A stretch of DNA of 23,285 bases from DUUI01 sp964627845. GTDB lineage: Bacteria; Bacillota_I; Bacilli_A; Erysipelotrichales; Erysipelotrichaceae. Below, piece by piece: positions 15,269 to 23,268 of the stretch. Position 1 is the stretch's first letter. The number at the start of each line of letters is the position of its first letter. Made by a program: the position numbers and the translations under genes. The stretch lies in assembly GCA_964627845.1 (NCBI GenBank), contig CAZVKL010000017.1:1-23285 (forward strand), written 5' to 3'. The notes under the pieces were generated by a model that was given only the letters and a program-made list of their open reading frames with translations, was not told the origin of the DNA and made no database searches.

Positions 15269-15541
15269 TTATGCATTCACTTTTTTAATCAGCTCTTTAA
15301 TTTCATCCTTCTTTAATACACGACCTGTAGAGACAACCTTGTCATTAATGACAAGTGCCGGTGTGCTCATCACGCCAAAAGAAGCAATTTCACTAAAATC
15401 CGTAATGTGATCAATCTCAACATCAAGATTCAAGTCTTTGAGTGCCTCTACCGCCGCCTTTTCTAAAGCATTACATTTAGCACATCCCGATCCTAACACC
15501 TTCACATGACTTACTTGAAAATAATTATTAATCTTTTCCAT
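15269..15541 (-). CDS. Small thioredoxin-like protein (redox-active disulfide type)
   Basis: 90-residue thioredoxin-fold protein. The active-site motif GSGCAKCN holds Cys20 and Cys23, and the cis-proline is in STPALVIND (Pro61). Length and motif fit the small thioredoxin/glutaredoxin-like family often annotated as 'redox-active disulfide protein 2', which is frequently found beside DUF318 permeases. The start is supported by GGAGG about eight bases upstream. It lies 22 bases after the permease stop, as the last gene of the arsR cassette. A role in thiol handling of a metal(loid) is inferred from context. Confidence 0.85.
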   Translation of the reverse strand: MEKINNYFQVSHVKVLGSGCAKCNALEKAAVEALKDLNLDVEIDHITDFSEIASFGVMSTPALVINDKVVSTGRVLKKDEIKELIKKVNA

Positions 15542-15563
15542 ATCGTTATTTCCTCCTTCTTTA

Positions 15564-16568
15564 TTAAATTATATATGGTTGTATTGTATTAAAAAACAGT
15601 CCAACAAAGATGATTCCAATCACACAAATTAAAACAAAAATAAATAATAACTTAGGTTTAACCGCTTTTCTTAACATGATGAGGGACGGTAATGATAGAG
15701 TCGTCACAGCCATCATAAAGGCTAAGACAGTGCCCAATAACGCTCCTTTAGCCAACAGCGCCTCAGCTACGGGTATGGTTCCAAAGATATCTCCATACAT
15801 TGGAATCCCCACTATAGTAGCTAAGATAACGCCAAATGGATTATGTGAACCTAAAATTGACTCAATCCAAGTTTGAGGAACCCAGTTATGGATTAAAGCA
15901 CCAATTCCAACCCCTATTAAGATGTAGGGAAATACTTTTCTAAAGGTATCCACCATTTGTTCTTTCGCAAACTCAACACGATCCTTCGGTGTTAAAGTAG
16001 GGCCATCAAACTCACCAATCTGTGTATTTTTAATGACATCTTCAATTTCATCATCTAACTTTAACTTTTCTATGATGTAACCACCCATAACCGCAACCAA
16101 TAGCCCAGCAATCACATAAATTAAAGCAACTTGAGTGCCAAAGATACTCATCAAAAGCACTAAACTACCTAAATCAACCATAGGCGAAGAAATCAAAAAG
16201 GAAAAGGTAACACCCATTGGCAATCCTGCACTGCTAAAACCAATAAAAAGTGGAATTGAAGAACAAGAACAAAAGGGAGTCACTGTCCCTAATAACGCCG
16301 CAATCATATTGGCCCACAACCCTTTGAATCGACCTAAAATTTTTCGACTTCTTTCTGGGGGGAAGTAGGATTGAATATAAGATATCCCAAAAATTAAAAC
16401 ACATAACAAAATTGTTATTTTTATGACATCATAGATAAAGAAGTGGAGACTTCCACCTAATCTTGAAGCAATATCGACACCCAAACGAGTCAAGATTAAC
16501 CCTACTAAATCATTAAGCCATTTCATTCCTAAGAGTTGGCTCTGTATAAACTCCCAAACTACTGACAT
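15564..16568 (-). CDS. ArsP/DUF318-type permease
   Basis: About 334-residue membrane protein with eight or so helices in two halves. The first half carries TPFCSCSSIPLFIGF with Cys100 and Cys102, the signature of the DUF318 permease family (PF03773), which includes ArsP organoarsenical exporters and heavy-metal permeases. The second half has GIPMYGDIFGTIPVAEAL, the matching family motif. I chose the ATG at 16568; a TTG six bases upstream (16574) with a weak AAGAAAG is an alternative. Both overlap the end of arsR, so the two genes are coupled. Efflux of a thiol-reactive metal(loid) is likely; the exact substrate is not shown. Confidence 0.88.
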   Translation of the reverse strand: MSVVWEFIQSQLLGMKWLNDLVGLILTRLGVDIASRLGGSLHFFIYDVIKITILLCVLIFGISYIQSYFPPERSRKILGRFKGLWANMIAALLGTVTPFCSCSSIPLFIGFSSAGLPMGVTFSFLISSPMVDLGSLVLLMSIFGTQVALIYVIAGLLVAVMGGYIIEKLKLDDEIEDVIKNTQIGEFDGPTLTPKDRVEFAKEQMVDTFRKVFPYILIGVGIGALIHNWVPQTWIESILGSHNPFGVILATIVGIPMYGDIFGTIPVAEALLAKGALLGTVLAFMMAVTTLSLPSLIMLRKAVKPKLLFIFVLICVIGIIFVGLFFNTIQPYII

Positions 16569-16849
16569 GAACAAGTACTACTTTCTTTTAGACAAGATAA
16601 TTGTTCAAAGAAACTTTTAAATTCTTTCAACGCTTCACAGTTAAGGGAATAATAATTCCATTTTCCTTGTTTTCGAACAATGACCAACTGACATTCTGTC
16701 AGAATTTTCATATGATGGGATAATGTTGGTTGTGAAAAGTCAAATTCTTCAAGAAGATCGCAAGCACATTTTTCTTGACCCGAAATCATTTGGACGATTT
16801 GAAGTCGACTTGAATCACTTAATGCTTTACATATTGTGTCAATATTCAT
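16559..16849 (-). CDS. ArsR/SmtB-family metalloregulator
   Basis: 96-residue winged-helix repressor. The metal-binding helix motif is CACDLLEEF (28-36), close to the ELCVCDL signature of ArsR proteins, with the recognition helix after it (SQPTLSHHMKIL, 39-50). Extra cysteines occur at 53, 86, 93 and 95; the last two form a CSC tail that may add a metal ligand. The start at 16849 is set by GAGGGGG nine bases upstream; a GTG at 16867 has no Shine-Dalgarno. A perfect inverted repeat overlaps its transcription start, so autorepression with release by a metal(loid) is expected. The gene heads the permease and thioredoxin-like cassette. Confidence 0.88.
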   Translation of the reverse strand: MNIDTICKALSDSSRLQIVQMISGQEKCACDLLEEFDFSQPTLSHHMKILTECQLVIVRKQGKWNYYSLNCEALKEFKSFFEQLSCLKESSTCSCQ

Positions 16850-16858
16850 GAATATAAA

Positions 16859-16865
16859 CCCCCTC
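16859..16865 (-). promoter_or_regulatory. Ribosome binding site fixing the arsR start
   Basis: GAGGGGG on the minus strand, nine bases before the ATG at 16849. Its first bases touch the end of the operator. Confidence 0.7.
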
Positions 16866-16887
16866 ACATAGACATCTATCTATGTGA
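16864..16887. promoter_or_regulatory. ArsR operator (inverted repeat)
   Basis: Perfect 9-base arms TCACATAGA (16864-16872) and TCTATGTGA (16879-16887) with a 6-base spacer, directly downstream of the arsR -10 box and covering the predicted start. A third, near-identical half site, TCATATAGA, lies at 16898-16906, between the -10 and -35 boxes. Confidence 0.8.
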
Positions 16888-16916
16888 ATTATATTCTTCA
16901 TATAGACGAATGTCAA
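16888..16916 (-). promoter_or_regulatory. Consensus promoter of the arsR cassette
   Basis: A perfect TTGACA (16911-16916) and perfect TATAAT (16888-16893) with 17-base spacing on the minus strand. Confidence 0.85.
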
Positions 16917-16935
16917 TCTACTTTTAAACTATTTC

Positions 16936-16944
16936 TGATAGAAT
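16936..16944 (+). promoter_or_regulatory. Extended -10 promoter of the neopullulanase-like gene
   Basis: TGATAGAAT, an extended -10 on the plus strand, about 22 bases before the ATG and 20 bases from the divergent arsR -35. No clear -35 is seen. Confidence 0.5.
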
Positions 16945-16966
16945 AATAAATAACAAAGGAGGCTTT

Positions 16967-18565
16967 ATGAACAAAATTATCAACCAATATTTAACCCCCA
17001 TCAATTCCACCCAATGTCATATCAAGGTCAAAAGCACCTTGGATGTCATGTCGATGACCATCTATTATGGTGACCCTCACGATTATACCAAGGTCAATGA
17101 AACAAATTATCAGTGGAATAAAATGAGTCAAGAAATGAGTTTAGACCAAGTCAGTCAATATAATCATTATTTCAGTGCGACCATTGAAAATAAGAACAAA
17201 CGTTTAAGATATTATTACAAACTTACACTTAATAATGGCTCTATCTACTATGGCCAAAATGGTTACTTTGACAATGACCAAACATTAGGACTCTATCACA
17301 CCTTCTTTTTCCCCTACATCCATGATCATGAAATCTTTAAACCGACCTCATGGGTTAAAGATCAAATTTGGTGTCAAATCTTTATCGACCGATTTAGAAA
17401 TTCTCAATCCACTCAAAAAGAGAACATCGTCAGTTGGGATCATTTACCACTCAGCAACAAACATTTTTATGGTGGCGATCTAAAAGGCATCACACTGGAG
17501 TTGGATCATCTTCAATCACTCGGGTTCACAGCCCTTTATTTAACCCCAGTTTTTAAATCACCAAGTACCCATAAATATGACACCACCGATTATTTTGAAG
17601 TCGATGAACAATTTGGATCATTAGACGACTTAAAAGAATTGGTACAAGCATGTCATCAAAGAGGCATGAAAATTATCTTGGATGCGGTGTTTAATCACAG
17701 TGGCTATCACTTCAAACCTTTCCAGGATGTCTTAGAAAACAAAGAACAATCTAAATACAAAGATTGGTTTCATATTCACCAGTTTGACCCTATGGAATAT
17801 GAAATGTTTTCAATAGTACCCTACATGCCAAAACTAAACACCCACAATAAAGAAGTTCAAGAATATTTACTCTCAGTCTTAAAATTTTATCTGGATGAAG
17901 TCGATATTGATGGGTGGCGCTTTGATGTTGCCAACGAATTAGATCACAGTTTTATCACGAGAATAAATACAGAAATAAAAGAACATTATCCCGATGCTTA
18001 TCTACTCGCTGAAATATGGCATGACCCCATTGATTTTGTCGACTATAATCAGTTTGATGGCATCATGGAATATGAAAAGAGCCATGTTTTTATAGAATAC
18101 TTAAACCAAAAAATTAGTGTCGATGAAACCATTCAATGGCTATCCGACATTAATCATCGCACACCACTAAATACCCAACTCGATCAGTTTAATATGATTG
18201 ACTCACACGACACGGCCAGATTGATGACCATGGTTCAAAACGATCCAGACAAAGCCTTCATGGCGCTGACCTTTCAGGCCTTACAAAAAGGATCAATTTG
18301 TTTGTTCTATGGCACCCATTATTTATTAGAAGGTGAGAACGATCCTTATTGTCGAGTGTGTTATCCGTTAGAACCAACCCAACAACAAGCACACTATCAA
18401 GAGACAATTAATCTAATCCTTCAGATGAGAAAACACCATCTTGAAGAAATAAATTCATTCTCCTATACCTTATCAACAAAAGGTGAGTCATTAGTGCTTC
18501 AGTTTGAAACCTTTAACATCACCTTCGACCCCATCCATAAAACGATTGACTTCAATAAAAATTAA
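16967..18565 (+). CDS. Cyclomaltodextrinase/neopullulanase-like GH13 enzyme
   Basis: 532-residue cytoplasmic glucan hydrolase without a signal peptide. Residues 1-125 look like the beta-rich N-domain (CBM34-type) of cyclomaltodextrinases; the barrel begins at QIWCQIFIDRF (133-143). Conserved region I is DAVFNH (239-244), the nucleophile is Asp320 in GWRFDVANELDH, the acid/base is Glu349 in LLAEIW, and the third acid is Asp415 in IDSHDTARL. Region V is MPKLN (287-291), the marker of the neopullulanase subgroup (GH13_20). It is about 50 residues shorter than typical members, mostly at the C-domain. The start is supported by AAAGGAGG at 16955-16962. It is a single-gene unit between its own promoter and a bidirectional terminator. 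It should degrade imported dextrins or cyclodextrins. Confidence 0.9.
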   Translation: MNKIINQYLTPINSTQCHIKVKSTLDVMSMTIYYGDPHDYTKVNETNYQWNKMSQEMSLDQVSQYNHYFSATIENKNKRLRYYYKLTLNNGSIYYGQNGYFDNDQTLGLYHTFFFPYIHDHEIFKPTSWVKDQIWCQIFIDRFRNSQSTQKENIVSWDHLPLSNKHFYGGDLKGITLELDHLQSLGFTALYLTPVFKSPSTHKYDTTDYFEVDEQFGSLDDLKELVQACHQRGMKIILDAVFNHSGYHFKPFQDVLENKEQSKYKDWFHIHQFDPMEYEMFSIVPYMPKLNTHNKEVQEYLLSVLKFYLDEVDIDGWRFDVANELDHSFITRINTEIKEHYPDAYLLAEIWHDPIDFVDYNQFDGIMEYEKSHVFIEYLNQKISVDETIQWLSDINHRTPLNTQLDQFNMIDSHDTARLMTMVQNDPDKAFMALTFQALQKGSICLFYGTHYLLEGENDPYCRVCYPLEPTQQQAHYQETINLILQMRKHHLEEINSFSYTLSTKGESLVLQFETFNITFDPIHKTIDFNKN

Positions 18566-18569
18566 ATAA

Positions 18570-18608
18570 AAAAAGTGAGAAGAACTCAATTGGAACTTCT
18601 CACTTTTT
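18570..18608. terminator. Bidirectional terminator between convergent glucan genes
   Basis: Perfect 13-base arms AAAAAGTGAGAAG (18570-18582) and CTTCTCACTTTTT (18596-18608) around 13 bases, between the neopullulanase-like and pullulanase stops. Confidence 0.85.
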
Positions 18609-18617
18609 AATAATTGA

Positions 18618-20759
18618 TTATTTGGTGGCAATAATGACCATTGAGTGAGGCTTAATATATACTTCCTCAACTTTTTGTTTATCCGCTAATCCATTTTCAT
18701 CCGCAATCACTTCAAACTCTTGTTTCAATTTATATTGGATGGTTTCATAACTTGGATTAATAAAAACGAGAACTTCTTGATAGCCACAGTAGCCTGCCAC
18801 TTCATTAAATTGTACTAATAACGCTTTATTCTTTAAACGCTCAAAACGAACATGTTCTTTAATTTCAGCACTCGTATTGAAACTAAAAATTTTAAACTGC
18901 TTTCTAAGTTTAATTAAGTCTTTCGTATAATCGACCACTTCTTTAAACTCTTGAGACCGTTTATAGCTAACTTGATTGATCTTATCGCTACTACGATAGG
19001 AATTCTCAACCCCTTGTTTGGTTCGTGCCATCTCTTGACCATAATGGAAAAATAACATCCCCTGTGAAATACATTGGATTCCATTGGTCAATTTTTGTTT
19101 CTGAACATGTTGACGATGTGTATTATATGGGTTTGACGCAATAATCTTATCCCACAAGGTCATGTTGTCATGACATTCAACATAGTTTACAGCTTGGGTC
19201 GGTTCATTAAACAACTTCACCATTAAATCATCTTGGGTGTTTGCTACAATCGAAGCTTTAGCCGTCTCAATATAAGAGGTATCCCCTAACGCATAGCCAC
19301 TAAATTGACTCAGTTCACTGGCAGTCGGTCCTTTAATATGATCTCGATAAAAATCATTAAAGAAACTAATTTCTGGCATTAAGTGCATGTTATACATCGT
19401 GGCACGCTTCTGAGGATCTAACATGGTTGGCATATTCCACCCTTCCCCATACACAATCGTATCCGGACGAATGAGCGACAGTTCTAAAACAATTTTATTC
19501 ATAGTCTCCACGTCTAAAATCCCCATTAAATCAAATCGGAACCCATCAATGTGATAATTTTTAGCGAAGTGAATCACCGAATCAACGATGAACTTACGGA
19601 CCATGCTATTGGAAGAATCCACATCATTCCCACAGAATGAACCATTGGATATATCCCCATGTTCGTTGAGTCTAAAATAATAATAGGGAACAATTTTTTC
19701 AAAACTTGAATGATCTAAATCATACATATGATTATAGACCACATCCAACGTGACTCGAAGACCATGTTTATGATAAAACGAAACGACTTTTAAGAACTCT
19801 TCGATTCGATTACAAGCATCTGTCGGGTCAGAACTAAAACTACCCTCTAAGGCATTGTATTGAACAGGGTCATAGCCCCAGTTATATAAAAGAGCTGGAT
19901 TGTATTCATCTATCGTCGCAAAATCAAAGACGGGCATAATTTGAACATGGGTGTAGCCAATCTCTTTTAAATAATCAAAACCAGCGGCCGATCCACCCAA
20001 TTCAGTTCTGTTTTCTTCGATTAAACCTAGGAATCTACCCTTGTTTTCAATCGTTGTTTTTGGGTCAATGGAAAAATCTCGAACTGAGATTTCACCAATA
20101 ATAGCGTCTGTTTTCGATCTGAACTTTGGTAGTTTATCATCGTTCATCTCTATTTTTAAACGACTAAAGTCAATGACGGCTGATCGTTTTGAGTTCTCCG
20201 CTGAACCATATCCATATGGGTCCAATGCTTGGTTTAAAACACCATTCACATTCACCAAATACAAATATTCAACCCCGTGTAAGTCAGAGTCAATTTCAAT
20301 TTCCCAAGCACCTTTTTCCACTTTGTTCATTCGATGGTGATAGGGAATGTCATCATGATAAAGTTCTAATATGACTTGGTTGGCGGTAGGTGCCCATACC
20401 ACAAACTTGGTTTTTCCATCTAAAACATGGGCCCCAAAGTCATTGCGCTCATTGTAGAAATCAAAGTTAAAACGATTGGTTCTGACCACCAATCCAAATT
20501 GTAGTTGTGTTGTTAGTCCGTGTTCTTCGATGACATCGTATACTTCACCAAAAACAATCTCCACTTCCGATAATTGTAAATAGTACTTTTGATAATCATC
20601 ACTGGTTTCTTGACTATTAATACTTAAGGGGGTCACCAACCCGCGTTGGTCTCTTAAGTAGAATTTTCTAGATACTCCTAAATAATGGGTCGATTTAATA
20701 TAAGCCGCGATGATGGAGTAGTCATCTAAATAAGCTTCAAATCTATTTATTTTACGCAT
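18618..20759 (-). CDS. pulA: Type I pullulanase (GH13_14)
   Basis: 713-residue cytoplasmic debranching enzyme that cuts alpha-1,6 branches in dextrins or glycogen. The type I pullulanase signature YNWGYDP is at 292-298. A CBM48-like domain (about 105-195, with FVVWAPTANQV) precedes the barrel. Conserved region I is DVVYNH (339-344), the nucleophile is Asp410 in GFRFDLMG, the acid/base is Glu439 in YGEGW, and the third acid is Asp531 in VECHDN. The start at 20759 follows AAGGTG five bases upstream, and the promoter -10 at 20781 excludes the longer frame to 20804. The gene has its own promoter, lies downstream of the phosphorylase terminator, and would supply linear chains to that enzyme. There is no signal peptide, so it acts inside the cell. 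Confidence 0.93.
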   Translation of the reverse strand: MRKINRFEAYLDDYSIIAAYIKSTHYLGVSRKFYLRDQRGLVTPLSINSQETSDDYQKYYLQLSEVEIVFGEVYDVIEEHGLTTQLQFGLVVRTNRFNFDFYNERNDFGAHVLDGKTKFVVWAPTANQVILELYHDDIPYHHRMNKVEKGAWEIEIDSDLHGVEYLYLVNVNGVLNQALDPYGYGSAENSKRSAVIDFSRLKIEMNDDKLPKFRSKTDAIIGEISVRDFSIDPKTTIENKGRFLGLIEENRTELGGSAAGFDYLKEIGYTHVQIMPVFDFATIDEYNPALLYNWGYDPVQYNALEGSFSSDPTDACNRIEEFLKVVSFYHKHGLRVTLDVVYNHMYDLDHSSFEKIVPYYYFRLNEHGDISNGSFCGNDVDSSNSMVRKFIVDSVIHFAKNYHIDGFRFDLMGILDVETMNKIVLELSLIRPDTIVYGEGWNMPTMLDPQKRATMYNMHLMPEISFFNDFYRDHIKGPTASELSQFSGYALGDTSYIETAKASIVANTQDDLMVKLFNEPTQAVNYVECHDNMTLWDKIIASNPYNTHRQHVQKQKLTNGIQCISQGMLFFHYGQEMARTKQGVENSYRSSDKINQVSYKRSQEFKEVVDYTKDLIKLRKQFKIFSFNTSAEIKEHVRFERLKNKALLVQFNEVAGYCGYQEVLVFINPSYETIQYKLKQEFEVIADENGLADKQKVEEVYIKPHSMVIIATK

Positions 20760-20764
20760 GAATT

Positions 20765-20770
20765 CACCTT
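20765..20770 (-). promoter_or_regulatory. Ribosome binding site fixing the pulA start
   Basis: AAGGTG on the minus strand, five bases before the ATG at 20759. The mRNA leader would be only about 15 bases. Confidence 0.65.
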
Positions 20771-20780
20771 GTCGCATTTG

Positions 20781-20789
20781 ATTATAGCA
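20781..20789 (-). promoter_or_regulatory. Extended -10 promoter of pulA
   Basis: TGCTATAAT on the minus strand, inside the 12-mer TTGTGCTATAAT that also occurs at the malF promoter. No good -35 is seen. Confidence 0.65.
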
Positions 20790-20800
20790 CAATAAAGTGC

Positions 20801-20826
20801 ACAATCGATTGTTTGTTTATAAACAA
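20801..20826. promoter_or_regulatory. Two adjacent perfect palindromes upstream of pulA
   Basis: ACAATCGATTGT (20801-20812) and TTGTTTATAAACAA (20813-20826) are both perfect palindromes and lie end to end just upstream of the pulA core promoter. The first has the AANCGNTT core of LacI/CcpA-type sites. They look like protein-binding sites rather than terminators. Confidence 0.5.
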
Positions 20827-20829
20827 GAG

Positions 20830-20852
20830 AAAAGAGCCCTTAGGCTCTTATT
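20830..20852 (-). terminator. Terminator of the phosphorylase gene
   Basis: The arms AAGAGCC (20832-20838) and GGCTCTT (20843-20849) with loop CTTA sit seven bases after the phosphorylase stop, followed on the minus strand by a T-rich tract. Confidence 0.75.
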
Positions 20853-20855
20853 CGT

Positions 20856-23258
20856 TTAATATTTTTTTATCGGACGTAAATCCCAGATATCATCGGCATA
20901 TTCTTGAATGGTACGATCACTGGAGAAGAAACCACTCTTGGCAATGTTAACCAGACAAGATCTTGCCCATCCTTTCTTATCGGCATAACGCGCTTCCACT
21001 TCTTCCATCGCTTCAACATACGCTTGGAAATCTCTCAATAGGAAGTACTCATCATTCTTATAGAACAGCTCTTCATAAATCAATTTAAACTCATCCTTGT
21101 TTTTATGAAGGGATCCATCGATAAGGGCATTGACCGCTTTCTCTAAGGCTGGATTATCTTTAAGTTCTTGTTGAACATTGTAGCCATTCATACGAAGCTT
21201 ATTCACTTCTTCGACTTTTAAACCAAAGATAATGTCATGTTCTGGACCGACCAATTCATCAATCTCAACATTGGCACCATCTAATGTCCCAACCGTAATG
21301 GCCCCATTCATCATAAACTTCATGTTTCCAGTTCCTGATGCTTCTTTTCCTGCTGTGGAAATTTGTTGAGAAACATCGGTCGCGTTCATCAACATTTCAG
21401 CTACCGTTACTCTATAATTTGGAATAAAGACAACTTTCATGTATTTCGACAACTCTTCATCCGCTTCAACAATCTCCGATAAGGTCGTAATTAATTTAAT
21501 GACTTTCTTCGCAAAATGATAGGAAGGGGCAGCCTTAGCCGCAAAGATAAAGGTATGCTTCTGCATCGTAAAGTTCTTATCTTCCTTAATGCGTTGAATT
21601 AAATAAATAATATGAAGGGCTTTTAATAATTGACGCTTATAAGCGTGTAATCGCTTAGCCAACGTATCAAAGATTGAATCTTTAGGCACATCAATGCCTG
21701 TCTCTTGTTTAATAAAATCAATGAGAATTTGTTTTCGCTCATCCTTGATTTCTAAGAAACGTTTCTGAATCGCCTCATCATCGACATGATCTAATAATTT
21801 CTCCAATTGAATTGGATCGTAGATAAAGTCATCACCGATGGTATCACTCAATAATTTTGTTAACTGTGGGTTTGAATACACTAACCAACGACGATGGGTA
21901 ATCCCATTGGTCTTGTTATTAATTAACTCAGGATTAAGTTTATGGAATTGGTTGAAGACATCCTCTTTCAGAATTTCAGTATGAAGTCTAGCCACCCCAT
22001 TCACTGAGAATGAGCCAATGATTGCGAGGTTAGCCATATGCACTTGGCCATCCTTTATAACCGCTGTATCGTTTGCAAGATGCATATCACCTGTTTCTTT
22101 AAACGTCTTTGAAATGTGGCGACGATTAATCTCATCAATAATCATATAAACTCTTGGTAAAAGTTTTTGGACATATTCAATTGGCCAACGTTCCAACGCT
22201 TCTGCTAACACAGTATGGTTGGTATAGGCAATCGTATTCTTTACGATATGCCATGCGTCTTCCCATTCAAATTTATGTTCGTCCATTAATAAACGCATTA
22301 ATTCAGGAATACATAATACGGGATGGGTATCGTTTAATTGAATCGCCACTTTCTCATGGAAATTATCCAAACTATCATATACTCGTAAATGGGCTTTGAT
22401 CAGCGCTTGAAGTCCAGCCGAAACAAAGAAATACTGTTGTTTTAAACGTAAATATTTTCCATGTTCATTCGAATCATCTGGATAGACGTTCTGTGTGATT
22501 TCATTTAATTCGGTGATATAGGTCCCGAAATCTTTTTTAGCCGGTAGAATCTCTGATGCTTCAGCATCCCATAATCGAAGGGTATTGGTAATATCGGTGC
22601 CACGCCCAACAATTGGCATATCACAAGGGACTGCTCTGACATATTCAGCGTTAACATGTTTATAAATTGTTCTTCCTTGGTCATCACTTTCAATTTCTAT
22701 ATGACCCCAAAATGGAACATCAACACCATGCTTAGGTTTTCTAACTTCCCAGACATTGCCTAGTCTTAACCATTGGTCTGGTACTTCAACTTGATAGCCA
22801 TCTTCAATTTTTTGTTTAAATAAACCGTATTGGTAACGGAGTGTAATTCCGTTTCCAGGTAATTGTAATGATGCGAGTGAATCTAAGAAACAGGCCGCAA
22901 GTCGACCAAGTCCACCATTACCAAGCCCTGGGTCAGATTCTAGATCTTCTAATTCATTGATATCAATACCTAAATCATCTAAACCTGCTTTGACGGTGTC
23001 ATAGATTCCTAAGTTCATCATGTTATTTGTGAGCATTCTTCCCATTAAAAATTCCATTGAGAAGTAATACATTTGTTTCGCACCCAATGAGGCGGCAGTC
23101 TCTTTAGATTCTTTCCAATTCAGTGACGCATATTCTCTTATCATATCGCCTAAGACAACATAGCGTTCAGTAATATGTGATTGTTCTAATGAGCGACCAA
23201 ACTTCTCCACGATGCGAGCGGTAAAGTCTCTTTTAAAATCGAACTTGTCGTTAAACAT
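20856..23258 (-). CDS. glgP: Glycogen/maltodextrin phosphorylase (GT35)
   Basis: 800-residue phosphorylase that splits alpha-1,4-glucan ends with phosphate to give glucose-1-phosphate. The pyridoxal phosphate site is clear: ASGTGNMKFMMNG with Lys647, followed by GTLDGANVEI. The N-terminal half has SDPGLGNGGLGRLAACFLDS, the conserved glucan-phosphorylase segment, and the central part has QLNDTHPVLCIPELMR. Length matches bacterial GlgP/MalP. The start at 23258 follows GGAGG five bases upstream; an ATG at 23270 overlaps that ribosome site and is less likely. It ends at its own terminator, just before the pullulanase promoter. Working with pullulanase it would clear branched dextrins or stored glycogen; glycogen versus maltodextrin preference cannot be read from sequence. 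Confidence 0.95.
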   Translation of the reverse strand: MFNDKFDFKRDFTARIVEKFGRSLEQSHITERYVVLGDMIREYASLNWKESKETAASLGAKQMYYFSMEFLMGRMLTNNMMNLGIYDTVKAGLDDLGIDINELEDLESDPGLGNGGLGRLAACFLDSLASLQLPGNGITLRYQYGLFKQKIEDGYQVEVPDQWLRLGNVWEVRKPKHGVDVPFWGHIEIESDDQGRTIYKHVNAEYVRAVPCDMPIVGRGTDITNTLRLWDAEASEILPAKKDFGTYITELNEITQNVYPDDSNEHGKYLRLKQQYFFVSAGLQALIKAHLRVYDSLDNFHEKVAIQLNDTHPVLCIPELMRLLMDEHKFEWEDAWHIVKNTIAYTNHTVLAEALERWPIEYVQKLLPRVYMIIDEINRRHISKTFKETGDMHLANDTAVIKDGQVHMANLAIIGSFSVNGVARLHTEILKEDVFNQFHKLNPELINNKTNGITHRRWLVYSNPQLTKLLSDTIGDDFIYDPIQLEKLLDHVDDEAIQKRFLEIKDERKQILIDFIKQETGIDVPKDSIFDTLAKRLHAYKRQLLKALHIIYLIQRIKEDKNFTMQKHTFIFAAKAAPSYHFAKKVIKLITTLSEIVEADEELSKYMKVVFIPNYRVTVAEMLMNATDVSQQISTAGKEASGTGNMKFMMNGAITVGTLDGANVEIDELVGPEHDIIFGLKVEEVNKLRMNGYNVQQELKDNPALEKAVNALIDGSLHKNKDEFKLIYEELFYKNDEYFLLRDFQAYVEAMEEVEARYADKKGWARSCLVNIAKSGFFSSDRTIQEYADDIWDLRPIKKY

Positions 23259-23263
23259 AATTT

Positions 23264-23268
23264 CCTCC
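23264..23268 (-). promoter_or_regulatory. Ribosome binding site fixing the glgP start
   Basis: GGAGG on the minus strand, five bases before the ATG at 23258. The promoter lies beyond the window edge. Confidence 0.8.

Noticed and set aside
20760..20804. N-terminal extension of pullulanase
   Set aside because: It crosses the TATAAT of its own promoter.
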